Below are positions 26,655-38,319 of a stretch of DNA of 64,000 nt, in pieces. Every line of letters begins with the position of its first letter. Within the stretch, counting starts at the first letter, position 1. Below the pieces are notes generated by a model. The model had not been told where the DNA came from and did no database searches. It was given only the letters and a program-made list of their open reading frames with translations. This DNA is from Ligula intestinalis (taxonomy: Eukaryota; Platyhelminthes; Cestoda; Diphyllobothriidea; Diphyllobothriidae), in NCBI GenBank assembly GCA_036362985.1, contig JAYGXS010000002.1, positions 91,046,990-91,110,989 of the forward strand, read 5' to 3'. The position numbers and the translations under genes are program-made.

Positions 26655-26800
26655 ACGTCCCTTGTTATGGGAGATGAGGGTTCTACTGCGAGGCTGTCGT
26701 TGCGCGATGAAGCGGAACGCAGACAAACGATGCATGTCGACCGACTAGTGAGCTCGCGATTCGCCCTCAAGCAGATGGAAGAGCAAAACCACACAATCGG
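26655..26800 (+). CDS. Candidate alternative Cav1 exon 9
   Basis: A 146-nt open segment with a strong polypyrimidine tract and CCCAG acceptor and a GTAGGT donor. In phase 0 it reads TSLVMGDEGSTARLSLRDEA, then ERRQTMHVDRLVSSRFALKQ, then MEEQNHTIG, charged and probably helical. It leaves in phase 2, which is what exon 10 needs. If it follows exon 8 as drawn (phase 2 entry), it hits a TAG stop. It therefore fits as a mutually exclusive alternative to exon 8, or it needs the weaker exon-8 donor at 18127 or an unseen intervening exon of length 3n+1. No homology was recognised. Confidence 0.6.
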
Positions 26801-29800
26801 GTAGGTTGAACGATATTTCTCCCTGAGTGTTTCCCTCTTCTCATTTCCCCTTTTCTTCACAATGCCTCGACTTCATTTCATCTCGGACTAGGCGAAGGCT
26901 TACGGCCGTCAGGCCAGTCGAGAGCCTCTTTTGGGATTTCAATTTTATTGGTAATAGGTGTAGGAACTCATAAGATAAAAATACGCAGTTCCTGTGGTGC
27001 TTTTAATAGCGTCAACAAACAGAAGGTTCCTCCAAATCACAAGTCAATGAAGACGGTGTTGGTGGACAACAATTTACTGCTGAAAGCTAGACAGTACAGA
27101 GGCTGTGTTGTGCACCAACCGCCAATACATCTGTTTTGCAGCTGTGTCTGCGAAGTTGTGTGTTTGCTGCAGTCAAGCCTTGCCTGCTGGAGTGTGGAAG
27201 AGTAATCATTCGTCTGCCGCTAATCAGACTAGGCGGAATTATCGATTACCTATTAGTGTTGTGGTTATAGTCTAATGAATTTTCTAGGTTACAGGTAGCA
27301 GAACGGCGGTTTTATAAATGCCGATCTTTTACGTACCACGTACTGAATTTGCAGTACGCTGCATGGAACATTTCTCTTCAAAGGAAATATTTGTGTGGAC
27401 GCTTCACAGCGTAGACTTCTAGTTAGAGAACAGTAATGTTTGTATAACTTTTTGGCAAAACGAGGAAAATTGTGTTTTTTTTACAAACTAGAAGCAAACC
27501 TCATAATTAGTTGCAATTTGCTAACCTTTATATTCTTGGTGTGCTGTGATTTAATTATTAAATCTCCACTAGATCTTTCGCACACAGTACAAAAAGGTAG
27601 TCTAGAAGGCCAACATCGAAATTTTAAAAATAATTTTACAATATTTTCCGAATTCAGGTGACTTTTCCACAATAAGTTAATTGGAAAGCTAAGCCAGTCT
27701 ACTCTATAAAGACCATAACCCGAAATATTTCCTTCGTCAGCCAAATAAAGTTTACCTTAATGCAAATGTTGTTTAGTCTCTATACAAGACCTTGAAAGGC
27801 CCACTGATCGTATGTTGTTAATGAATACACCCAGTTAACTCCTTTTCGCTATTTCACTGAATTATCTGACTAATCTTTCCTAATCGTGTCCTGTCCAGCG
27901 TATAGTGAGTGAGCACACTCACTTTCACCAAGAACCAGATTTAAGTTTAAAAGTACATCTTTTCAGAGGACGTCATCATTTGTTGTTTGGGTGATTGCTC
28001 ATTTTGAAATGGTTGGCGGTGACAAAGATCGACTCAGATGTATCTACTAGGCACTCAGAGTAAACGACGTTCGGTTCATGATAAACAATTCGGATCGCCC
28101 CTGTGCCGAGACGGGCGCAACGAAGAAATATTTCAGAAGGGGATAAATTAGAATCGCTTCGACTTCACTCCTCTGTACCATAGTAGACTTACTCCGGTGC
28201 CTGGATAGCAGTAAATGGATTCTAGATCCGTGTGGGCGTGGGGCTAAGCATTTATAAATCACACTTTCTGCTGCACAAATCATGGCGCCTAACTCCAGAT
28301 GAGCCGGCTTTCTGTTAGGGTTTTTTGGATTCCACATAACTGATAGTGCGGAAATGGTCAAATTAGGAAGGCGCCACCACAACCTGAGTCTCCCTCCCGA
28401 TTATGGAGGAATACCTGCGTTAGTTTGAAATCCTCAAAGCCACAACCAGTAGTTAGTCGCAATGGCGCAAACCCCCTGCAGCCGAACGGTATTCACATCC
28501 CGACTTTTACACCATTTTTCACACCACTTCGTCACTGATCTGGCACAGTTCATTTGACTAAAAATGAAGTGAGGACCGTGACTGAGGTGACTTAGGGTCA
28601 CTACCCAGGCCATGTCACATGCGAGCTTGGGTATTATCCGTGTGAGAGGGCCTAAAAAGTCATGTTAGGAAGGAAAAATTGCAGTCTGATTTGCATTCTA
28701 GGAAAGAATATAGTGAACCGACATACGGTATATTTTCAGACCACGACTTCAGTGCACCAGGTTGGTTGCTTTTAAGAGATTACTTAGTTTTCATGCAGCT
28801 TGGTTTGTCGGTTGCAGCCTAACTCCTTCTTCCGTCGCCTATGTGCCACCAATCTGCACAGGTATTTCAGTCAATTGGACTCAATCGTAGTTGTTTGTTG
28901 AAGTTTCCGTCTAACCTGGGCCATGCTGTTGTTTTTTATGCTCTTAAGCGTCAACGTCATGGAATTTTCACCACAAAAGCGTTCATATTCACCGGTTTTC
29001 AAGTTGTTCATGTATATTTCTCGTTTCCTTCCCTTTTCCTGAGATTTTATACGCGGCATCTAACTCACTATGCCAGCTAAAGCATAACATGGCCTCAATA
29101 ATCTCTCGGCTTTTTGAAACTGGAAGGGTCCAGCGATACGAGTTTTTGTCCCAGCCGAAGTTGTGGCCTGTATTAGGCGTACGCATGCCCACTTGGACAG
29201 ATGGTCCCGCATCCTCTAGAATGTACACAGACCAGACTAGCTGATTTATAAGGACAAAACTGAATGATCAAGTGATTACTTTTGGATATCCATGTATTCA
29301 GTCGTAGTAATTGAAGCTAACTTATGCCAACTTATGCTAACTTTTGCGCTGACACCTCATACGGTTTATAACTCCCTTTGTGTTTTTGTCATTAAAAGTG
29401 AAACGTTAGAAAAGTGCAAAAGTTTACCCCGATTTTTTTTGTTGATCCTAACAGGCAATGCTCTATTGTTGCGATAATTTTTCCCAAAAATATGGGTCGC
29501 AGACAGTTCTTTCTGCAGTTTCGAAAAGTAACATTCAAAAAATGGTATAAGGACAGCTCACTTTCTTCGTACTTCCATACATAATTCCGAGTAACTAATT
29601 AACCCTGGAAAACAATTCGTTTCCTTTGAAGGTATTTCATACTGGCATGCTTCTCTGACTTGAAACGGAATTGATTTATTGGATGCGCCGTCAAAAGTCC
29701 AACGTCTCTCTTGATTATAAATTGCAGCCTTCCATTCGATGCCTGTTGATGTCGTTTTCCTAAAGACCTGAATTATGCATGCACCGTGGATTATTGGGTA

Positions 29801-32692
29801 ACGAGCAACTCTTGATACGAGCATTTTTAGGTGACGAGCGAGCCATTCGCAGAAAATTTGTTTCGATTGACGACCTTTCGTTCAGATAAGGAGTTTTCAG
29901 TGCATGTGCGTGTTTGTGTCCGCCATTGAGTCTTGTTCCCAGGTCGTGGACCATCGGGAGTGAACTGCCGTGAATTGATGCAGTTTGATTGGCGACGTTT
30001 CGCAGAAGGAATGTTTCAAATGACGAACTCCGTGCTGGAACGGATTTAACTCCTTAACTGAGGTTCGGCTGGAATAAGAGATTCGTTGTGAATTGTGACA
30101 TTTAAAAGATGGGCTCCTAGATCAGAAAAAGCAATAGTTGTGCGTCAGGTTATTTGTCAGAATTTGCAGAATCCATGGTATTTTCGTCCGCAGGAAGGAG
30201 GTAGGTCCATTTGCACTGCAAAGCTCGGATAAGAGGACGTTGTTTTGCCGTGGGGAATACTCGCATTTGATAAAAAATATTGAGAGCTAGATTTGCTCTA
30301 CTGGGCTACCTAAATCGCTAAGCATACAGACTTTACGTACTCATCCTAGGACCAATATATTGTGAGGAAGCTTAATAAATTACTGGTATTGTTTATGAAA
30401 AAATATGATTTTTTCGCCGAAGGCTTTGTTCTTAGAAGGCTTTGGCTGTATAAACGGCATATTTCTCATCTTTCCAATCACACGTAGTACCAAATCCTTT
30501 AAATATTTTTCAAACAAAATGCTTGCTTTGATGCCTCTTTGTCCTGCTCGTATTGGGAAATCAGGTAGAATTGATAAATGCAACTTCGTTTACTAACACC
30601 GACACTTGCGTATTCGCATCTACTCTGTTGAAAGTTTCTGCTTTTCACTAAACGAATAAGAAGTTTAACTGACGTAAACGACGGTTTATTTTAGTCTTAG
30701 AGGCACCTGAGGTTTAAGAACTCTCCCTTGGGGATAGCTGATGCATGCAAAAGCAGCAAAGACCAAATTAGGCTCTCTTTCCTTCCCACGGGCAATTTGG
30801 ATCGAATTTTGATTTATTTTCAAGCTTGTTTTGTTCAGCAAGTAAGAATCGTGCTTTTTTACTTTATCATGCCTATCGAAGTGATGACGGCGGCCTAGCA
30901 TCGCAAAACAGTTGACTAAATGGGGGTAAATGTACTTACTTTCGACTTAACAGCACTGTCAGTCGACAGCTGGGGTAGTTATTTTGCAAAGATTGTTCAT
31001 CAGATACTCTGTCGCTGAAGTACTGGGGCTACAATTCCACCTGCTTCCACTCTGCCTCCAACGGGTCTCCATAGAGATCCAATCTCAGCGCACTCTAAAA
31101 AGTCGCGTTTCTGTAATAACTTAGTGCTAGAAATGGTAAACATTTCCTTTTGATTCATTGGCCAATATGTGAGCAACTAGCCTTAGCAACAAACTAAAGG
31201 GAAACGAGACTTCCATTGTTTTCAAACGCATGAGGATAAAGTGAACCCACTGTTTTGAGAACTAAATACGAGGAAAATCATTATCAGCTGTGCTCTTAAA
31301 TCGATAAATTTATATGCTTCTTCCTCTTATCGAGGTGGGTCTCATGGACGTTGCACTAGAGACAAACGGAAAGGTTAAATCGTGCTCGTCCGTCAACAAG
31401 ACAAGCCATATTTTAATTTTAGGAATAAAGGAGGGATACAACTGCATTATGCATCAGGAAATTATATGCTCAAGCCCAAAGTATGGGCTAGATGAATCCC
31501 AAATGTCCGTCAATTCATGATTTCCTTCTTTCTGCATCCCCCGTGTAATTTTTAAGATGACTGATCTCTTGCATACACGCATAGCGGAGAAAAGCTTGTC
31601 TTAAACCCATAAATTTAGATTTCATGTAGTAACTCTTCAGTATTATCAGACTCTCTCAAAATAAATGGTTCTTTTTTTCTAAAATACTAGTTACCATTGG
31701 CACACAGTAGAAGGGAATAACTAAATTATATTTATACCCTTTTGATATTTTTCTTCAATTTCTCGATCCAGTGACAGGACAGTCAGTGTTGCAGGAGCTA
31801 CCAAGGTGTATCATGTCTTATAATTTCCCGTGTTACCCAGGTTTATTTCTGATATTTCTGTGACCGATTTTAGGCTGAAGATCGATGTGTTTGTGTTCAC
31901 TCCCAGAAAGAAACATTTAAAACCTCATAGTGAGCGTGCGAAATTGAGAAGCCTTACGAAGACTATCAGCTACCATATTGAAAGGTGACTTCCAGGGGGA
32001 AGTTGTAATGATTTTGGCGTCCTTTTTTTATTTTCTTCACCTGCCCTACCGTCCTATGAAGTGTTCACTGATGACAGAATGATTGCTATTCAGCGCTGAC
32101 GATGGCAATTAGCTGGTGAAATCATGCAGACTAGTAGCGTGTTTGCATCCGCACATCTCTAGGATATTAAGGAGACCGGCCGGGTGCTAGAAGACAGGCT
32201 GGTCCAACGGTTATAAACTCTTTAATAAGAAAATAAGACTTGAGAGACCAGAGTGTTAGGAATGGTTTTATTAAGTGCAGAAGGATTTGGGTATTGGTAA
32301 GAGGAGATTGACTTTCGGAAGAGTGCAGTCCAGTCATGAGCAGGCTGGGTCTGCAGTCGCAGTCCGGCTGTGCAGCTAGCGGGTACGGTAGCCGACTGAG
32401 CGTAGGCAGTCACCGTATTAAGGTCCTTTGTGAACCGACATTGGAAAGTGATTGGTCAGTTAGGACATGGGGGGTGACCACACGACCGTGAGCCTAAACT
32501 GCCTTTGATAAGCTCTGGTGCGCAGGTACTTAGTGCATACGGCGGACAGACATGCGGCCTGACTGGAGGGACGCCAGGTACGCAAGCGTGGGGCCTCATG
32601 CCTGGCTTAGCATGCAAGGTAACTACACATCTTTCGATCGGGCACCCAACATTGGTTTCACCGCTGGAACAACTTAAAGACAAGGAAAAATA
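26801..32692. other. Long intron, nothing recognised
   Basis: 5.9 kb of AT-rich intron upstream of exon 10. Open frames up to 111 codons have no recognisable similarity. No element ends were found. Confidence 0.5.
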
Positions 32693-33424
32693 GGCAGGAG
32701 TTTCCTTGGTAGTGGTCTTTGTTGCAATAAGCTGTACGCTGTTCTCATTTGGTAAACGTGAGAAGGGTTTTTTAAGTTGATAAACCTGATTGACCAAAAA
32801 AGGATTTTGTGTAAATAGGAAAAAATAGTCGTAAAATTTCGTTGAAATAATTTAATATGGTAGATATAGGGCGACGGCGTTGGACGCGTAAATCGAAAAA
32901 AGGAACAAAAAACAAATCGAGCTCGAATTGAGCTCGAAGCGAGCACGAATCACTGTCGACAAACTTGGAAATGTGGTGTTCGATTCCGTAAAACTTTCCT
33001 TGGCGCAAAACCCAGTAATGATGGATTTCTTGAAGACTTTTTGTACATTAAGCAGAAACTTCGGGCTTTTTACATAATATATCACTTTCCCACACTGAAC
33101 CTAACTTTAACCGTAAACCTAAACCTTACCCTTATCCAATCCCTAGCACTAAACCTAAACCTAACCCTAACCCTAAACCTAACCCTTAACCTGAAAGTTA
33201 CCCTAACCCCTAACATTAACCCTAACCCTAACCTTGACCTTAACCCTTACCCTAACCCCAAACCTTTACCCCTAACCCTAAACCTAACCCTAACCTCTGA
33301 CCCTAACCCTAAACCTAACCGTGCTCAAATCGAGCTTGGATCGAGCTTGAATCAAGCTTGAATCGCTGTCGAAAAACCTGGAAATGTGGAGTTTTGTTCC
33401 GCCACTACCGAGGAAACTCCTGCC
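32693..33424. mobile_element. Element with 23-bp terminal inverted repeats carrying telomere-like repeats
   Basis: The ends 32693-32715 and 33402-33424 are inverted repeats matching at 22 of 23 positions (core GGCAGGAGTTTCCT). Inside are two related flanks rich in ATCGAGCTCGA/ATCGAGCTTGA words (about 32915-32970 and 33322-33400). Between them lies a block of degenerate CCCTAA repeats. There is no coding sequence apart from frames generated by the repeats. Confidence 0.65.
33095..33320. repeat. Interstitial telomere-like CCCTAA/CCTAAA array
   Basis: About 225 bp of AACCCTAA, AACCTAAA and AACCTTAC variants, the C-rich strand of TTAGGG-type repeats. It is strongly diverged, so it is old or never was a working telomere. 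The open frame 33041-33361 is only the translation of this array. Confidence 0.8.
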
Positions 33425-33429
33425 GAAAA

Positions 33430-34240
33430 ATAATCTCCAACATACTATAGATGGATTGGCGGATAACTTGGACCGCGTAATCCGCCAAGTATCTTTTTGT
33501 GCAGAGTGGTCTTATTATGGACTGAGTATTAGGCTGCAATTTCTCTTTCTTTCTGTGATCTCCATGGGACTCCCACTCCATGGGCTCGAAACCGGGTGTG
33601 ACTGCATTCCTAGGGTGACCGTAACTGCGCTAATAGCCTGCGCCCTCTCCAGTTCTGGTATTCCTAACTTAATTATGACAACAGGCCCAAGTGGGGGAGA
33701 GGTGAGAGTGCGGTAGATGCCGCGCAGGTCTACTCTCACGCAAGTCACCGTCCTTGCGCTAATGCTGGTGTAGTACACATAGCTGGCTAGTAGCCCTTGT
33801 TGGATCCGGAGCCCCGCCGGGTGGGCCTCAATCCTGGTAGCGAGGAAGAGGAGTCGGAGCAGCATGGTCGGGAGGGGTTGCCCCGTCATCAAAAACAGCG
33901 ATGTAGAGGAGGGGAGATAGATCCACCGTAGGGAAGTTTGGTGTAGCAGACCTTGGCCGCCGTGAGGGCTGGTGGGAACGCGACGGAGACGCGTCTGTGG
34001 TAGTTCCCGTGTGGAACACATGGTGGACCTTAACGAAATCGATGGTCGAGCAGTCAACTGGTAATTTCAAGGCATTACAGCCACGGCTCCTGTTCTCATC
34101 AGAACTCGGATCTGCTGCTGGCACGCAATTAGAAGAAAGGCATAGTAAAGGAAATTTTTCAGGCAGCTCTTTTTTTCAACCTCCGTCCACGAACCAATTG
34201 TCGTTTTGTGCTCAGCCAATGCCCGTTCTAGTGGTGTAGG
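33430..34240 (-). other. GC-rich block with a long open frame of unknown nature
   Basis: Compared with the surrounding intron this block is GC-rich. The minus strand is open for 180 codons (34057-33515), with a second frame open for 98 codons (34124-33828) rich in Ser, Pro, Arg and Thr. The latter reads DCSTIDFVKVHHVFHTGTTT. I recognise no family. It may be a decayed retroelement or other repeat; a host gene is unlikely, as there is no splice-site support. Confidence 0.35.
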
Positions 34241-34368
34241 GCGGACGAAATTGCATGCCTTTGATTATGGCGTGCATCCTTATATTTCTAACAGAATGTG
34301 GGAGACATATATCGGGTAAGCATGAATTTGCTAAAATTTCCATTGAAAATTTCAGAAGATTAAATGGC

Positions 34369-34401
34369 GAACATACGTTTGTTTTCGATAATTCTCATCA
34401 G
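34369..34401 (-). ncRNA. Hammerhead ribozyme motif (family 2)
   Basis: Minus strand: CTGATGA (34401-34395), minimal stem II (GA/TC with a 4-base loop), GAAA, stem III AACA/TGTT, and cleavage base C before GCC. Stem I can form from AAAGGC and GCCATTT with one bulge. All conserved core bases are present, the best textbook match among the short elements. Confidence 0.72.
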
Positions 34402-34831
34402 GCCTTTGCATTAAATGGTAATTAAGTAAAATAACTATGCGGGTTGGTAGAAAAATAGAACTGTTGTCAGGAAAGGGGGATTGGGAGAGGAAAAGGGGGT
34501 AAAAATGTGCTCAGCTTTAGGATGAACTGGTAGTCGGTTGAGATGTTAAGCTGCTGGCTGTTGGATTAGCAGTTTTGACCATGGCAACTGCGGTGCTGCG
34601 ATGAAGTTCTTTTGAGTACACAGGATCGGTTGGCGTATCCTGATAGCGGCCGCTTCTGCCGTAGCCAAGGGACTTTGTCCAATAAATGTTGAGTAGCCTG
34701 AAGGTTCCTTTTAGATAACTCGGTAGGCCTCTTTGGCATCCACCCGATGGTCTGAGTCTACCAGGTGCGCTAGAATGGAACTATTTGCACCCTTTAGGTG
34801 ACCCTTCCCTAAACCATATAAATGTAAAGGC

Positions 34832-34864
34832 CCGATGAGAATTACCGAAAACAAACGTATGTTC
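34832..34864 (+). ncRNA. Degenerate hammerhead motif, right end (family 2)
   Basis: CCGATGA in place of CTGATGA, then CGAAAAC and the same stem III as its partner. One core base is changed, so activity is doubtful. Confidence 0.58.
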
Positions 34865-35209
34865 ACCATTTCATCTTCTAAACATAAATTCTAGATAAAG
34901 AGGAACTAACTCTTTAATCTTAACTACATTTACAGCGTTGAGATCATAAGCTTTCTTATTAGTCTGTTTTAGATTTGCCACTTTGCTCTGCGAAACCCGC
35001 TCCTAAACCCAGGCAATACGTTGGCCAGGAGGTGTACTTGATCATTTCACGTCATTTTAATCTGTTTGTTCAGTTATTCTACAGACCTCATATAAACCTT
35101 TCTAATAACCTAGAGGTGTCATAATCCTATGAATAATGTTAAACTTTGGTTCCTGAACTCTGTTCTAATGAAAACAGCTAAAATATACTTGTTTCTTTTT
35201 TATTTTAAG

Positions 35210-35816
35210 TCCCTACAAGTTGCCTTATGCACCTACCGAACGGTACGCCTATGTCAAAAGGAAAGCTACTCAAATGCCTCCAGAAGACCTAGAAAGACCG
35301 GAAAGGGGAGAGATTGTAGAAGAAACCTCAGATAGGGGTGGTTTGGAGCCCTTCTTGCGTGCCTCGGAACACCAGACTGCCTTAAAATCATCATCCGCCA
35401 CTAGACCAGTGAACATTGGCAACTGCTACGTCGACGTCGAATCGCTGGTGGACGACCGATCTATTGACTCGAAGGCCGCCCTACTACGCAGGTCAGACAC
35501 CGAGCCCATGTCGCCCTCGCTGGATGAGGAATTTGATGCTGCTGCCTCCTACTTTTCGCGTGGAGATACGCCCAGTCCTGCGCCGTCTGTCAGCGCCTCG
35601 GTATTCTTCCATTCGTCAGGAGGTTTTGCTGCTGGTGTTGCGCAGAGGGAGGTGGAAGAAGCAAAAGAAGAAGAAGAGGAATGGCAGAAAGAAGCAGACT
35701 TTGCTGCCATGATGGGACCCGTGGGCCCCCCATATGGTGGAGCTCGACAATATGACCTTGGTGCGGACGACGCCTTTACTCTTTGGCAGTCAGCAGAACC
35801 CCAGTCTTCCGAAATT
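35210..35816 (+). CDS. Cav1 alpha-1 exon 10: large tail exon
   Basis: A 607-nt exon (1 + 202 codons) after a TTTTAAG acceptor. It begins with the base completing Ser (or Gly after exon 9), then PYKLPYAPTERYAYVKRK. It contains a Ser/Asp-rich stretch around RRSDTEPMSPSLDEEF, a run EEAKEEEEEWQKEADF and a Gly/Pro/Tyr segment. It ends ...QSSEI in phase 0 at GTAAGC. Local GC is well above that of the flanking intron. I recognise no domain; the acidic block could form a helix or coiled coil. Confidence 0.85.
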
Positions 35817-35999
35817 GTAAGCTGTTGTTTGAGGTGCTCTGCTTGAACATCAACAAAATTAGTCGAATCCGACTTAGGAAGAATTTGTGCGGGGTATTAG
35901 AATCATGTGGAGTCAGGTATACCATTTCTCTACTAAGGGATCAGGGGGAGGGAGAAGACAGGGCCATGACAACCGCAAGACTATGCTGGTCGAGTCAGT

Positions 36000-36786
36000 A
36001 GGAGTGATGATGCTTACATGATGATTGCTTTGAGAGAGATACGCTTTAGTTTAAAAAATCGTTCTCATATTTTCAGCAAAAAACGTTCTACAATCAAAGA
36101 GAATAAAATTCGGCGTAAAAACTCACAAAATTGAGCTATAAAAAGTAATCCACAATCGCAAATGACTGCAATTTTGGACATCGAGGATAGATGTCCTAGG
36201 AAAAGTAGCCAAATATAGGCCAAGTTAGACTGCTGTCAAAACAACGCTGGAGTTGTGACCTCATTAGGATGACCTCATTGTACTTCAAATAAACAAAGAC
36301 GATCAACATCGGTTTAGAAGGGGCGAAGTGGGCCAACTGACGTGTGTATAAGAAAATTTACATGCAAATAGAGGAAGGAAAAAATGGCGACTCAAATTAA
36401 AAAGTCTTCCTTCTTTAAAAATGGTGATGGTATTATCTGTCATTTACTGGCTGCCGTCCTCCTCGTTCACGATTTTCTTCGTACCTAGCTTTTGCTTTTT
36501 AACCCAAAATGAACTCTGGTAGAACTTGTGTATATAAGATTCCCTCGATACCTTTTTGCCTACACTATGTAATTAACTCTGGTATTTGCGATGACGCACC
36601 TGAAGCCCGAAAAATATCCATTTTTCGACAGAAAACGGAAAACATTCACTTGATTTCCCATTTGTGAGTTAGATTTTGCATCACCAGCCAGGATCGTGGA
36701 TGATTTCCGTTTCCGCAAATGATAATCAGAAATAATTGCATAGAGTAAAAATAATTGCATTTATTTGGCTACAAACTCACTGTCTA
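36000..36786. other. Intron sequence before the LINE insertion
   Basis: AT-rich; nothing recognised. Confidence 0.5.
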
Positions 36787-36837
36787 CCTGACTGTGCTGG
36801 TTCCCAAGCAGCACGCCTTCACGTTGGTGGAACCGAC

Positions 36838-36925
36838 TGTACCCATCTCCGGACGGACCCATCTTCAGATGGACTCACCTCCGGACGGACCTATCTCCAT
36901 ATGGACCTATCTCCGGATGGACTAC
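36838..36925 (+). repeat. Short tandem repeats in the LINE 5' region
   Basis: Several copies of a 15-20 base unit built on CTCCGGACGGACC / CTCCGGATGGAC follow one another just after the element start. Tandem 5' units often act as promoters in LINEs (established for some families; inference here). Confidence 0.6.
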
Positions 36926-37008
36926 AGCAAAGAGCTGCACTTCCCTTACCCCCCCCCATACCAAAATTTGCCAGTATATATGTTTCTGTCTCTATCGTTT
37001 TTTCGAGA

Positions 37009-38219
37009 ATGGATCTTCCTCATCCGGCGAGGTTGATCCGAATCCTTCTTCTTATTGTCGGCGTCGAGCCCAATCCGGGACCTGCTCAAGGAACCATCAG
37101 ATGGTTCTGTTCCACCTACGCCAAGCAGATCTTCCCAAACCAAGCTTGTGTCCTGTGTGTGCCTTGCAATAACTGGCAACACTTCCGCGCAAGAGGCACA
37201 AATTGCTTGGGTCTCACTTCCATCCTCCAATACAGCGGCTCATCGTACAGGTGCATAACCTGTCGTCATCCACGAAATGGGCCTGCTAACACTCCTGCAC
37301 CCTCACTGCCACCACCACCTATGCCGCGGTCCGCCACGACTCAGGCTGCCTCACAACAACCCTCAGTACCGCCGCCGCTTATGTCGCTGACCGTCCCAGA
37401 CGTCTCACCACTTTCTGACCTCAAAATACTGCAGCTGAACTGTAATGGCCTTTCTGGTAAAACAGATGAGATCATTAAACTCCTCCATGATCATGACATC
37501 AAAATAGCTGCTCTCCATGAGTCAAAGTTGTCAGCAAAGTCGAAGGTCCCACGTTTCCCGGGCTTCGCCGTCATTCGAAGAGACAGAGCTCGTAATGCCG
37601 GGGGTGGACTGGTCACTTTGGTTCACCAAAGTATCAAATACCAGGAGCTGACCTCTGCAGCAACATCCGCGGACTCGCCGCTGGAAGAACTCAAGGTACA
37701 AGTTACTATTGGACCGTCCAGTCTGACTGTCCATAACGTATACATTCCTCCACAAAGCAGTTGTGATGCCAACTTCAGACCATCAATAGACCACATGCTA
37801 ACGGTTGATTCGAAACTCATCTTGGGTGACTTCAATGCCCACGATGACTTATGGTTCTCTAACCTTTCCTGTACTAGAGGTGCCTCACTAGCCGAGGAGA
37901 TCAACAACACCAACTTTGGGGTCCTCAACACGGATGGAACGTCCACGAGACTCCCTCATTCAGGTACTTGCGCTAGCCCGGACATTTCCATCGTCAGTTG
38001 TGACCTATTACTATCTTCCTCATGGGACTGTCTATGCAAACTGAGCTCTGACCACCTCCCGATAGTTATCACAATCAGCACACATGCTTCCCCGATTCGT
38101 AACGCTCGCAAGTGCTTTATGAATCTACGTAGAGCCAACTGGCCCGGTTTCCTTAGTGAAACTGAGAATCCGTTTGACCAGGCCCCTTTCCCTCCAGATG
38201 TCCGCCAGGGTGTATCGAT
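37009..38219 (+). pseudogene. LINE protein, N-terminal part: 2A-like motif, Cys-rich segment, APE endonuclease
   Basis: The frame is open from before the element to the N gap. From the ATG at 37009 it reads MDLPHPARLIRILLLIVGVE then PNPGP, a 2A-like ending (37060-37083) in which the usual first Asp of DxExNPGP is Gly. Next comes a Cys/His-rich segment (FCSTYAK, VLCVPCNNWQHF, YRCITC; about 37096-37265) and a Pro-rich linker. The APE-type endonuclease begins LQLNCNGL and holds GDFNAHD at about 37825 and SSDHLPI at about 38044. The usual ETK is ESK here. Another ATG lies at 36901. Confidence 0.85.
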
Positions 38220-38319
38220 NNNNNNNNNNNNNNNNNNNNNNNNNNNNNNNNNNNNNNNNNNNNNNNNNNNNNNNNNNNNNNNNNNNNNNNNNNNNNNNNN
38301 NNNNNNNNNNNNNNNNNNN

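Larger units (their letters stand above)
34351..34884 (-). mobile_element. Penelope-like element fragment (family 2) with inverted ribozyme ends
   Basis: Inverted ends of about 60 bp (34351-34408 and 34820-34884) share GAACATACGTTTGTTTTCG. The minus strand between reads SSILAHLVDSDHRVDA then TAEAAAIRIRQPILCTQK, the distal GIY-YIG part and following block of a PLE. A ribozyme motif sits in each end, minus on the left and plus on the right. Confidence 0.78.

Noticed and set aside
33041..33361. 106-codon open frame
   Set aside because: It is the translation of degenerate telomere-like repeats (Leu/Asn/Thr/Pro periodicity), not a protein gene.
35416..35712. 98-codon frame overlapping exon 10
   Set aside because: Shadow frame of the exon; its Lys/Arg run is only the acidic codons read one base off.
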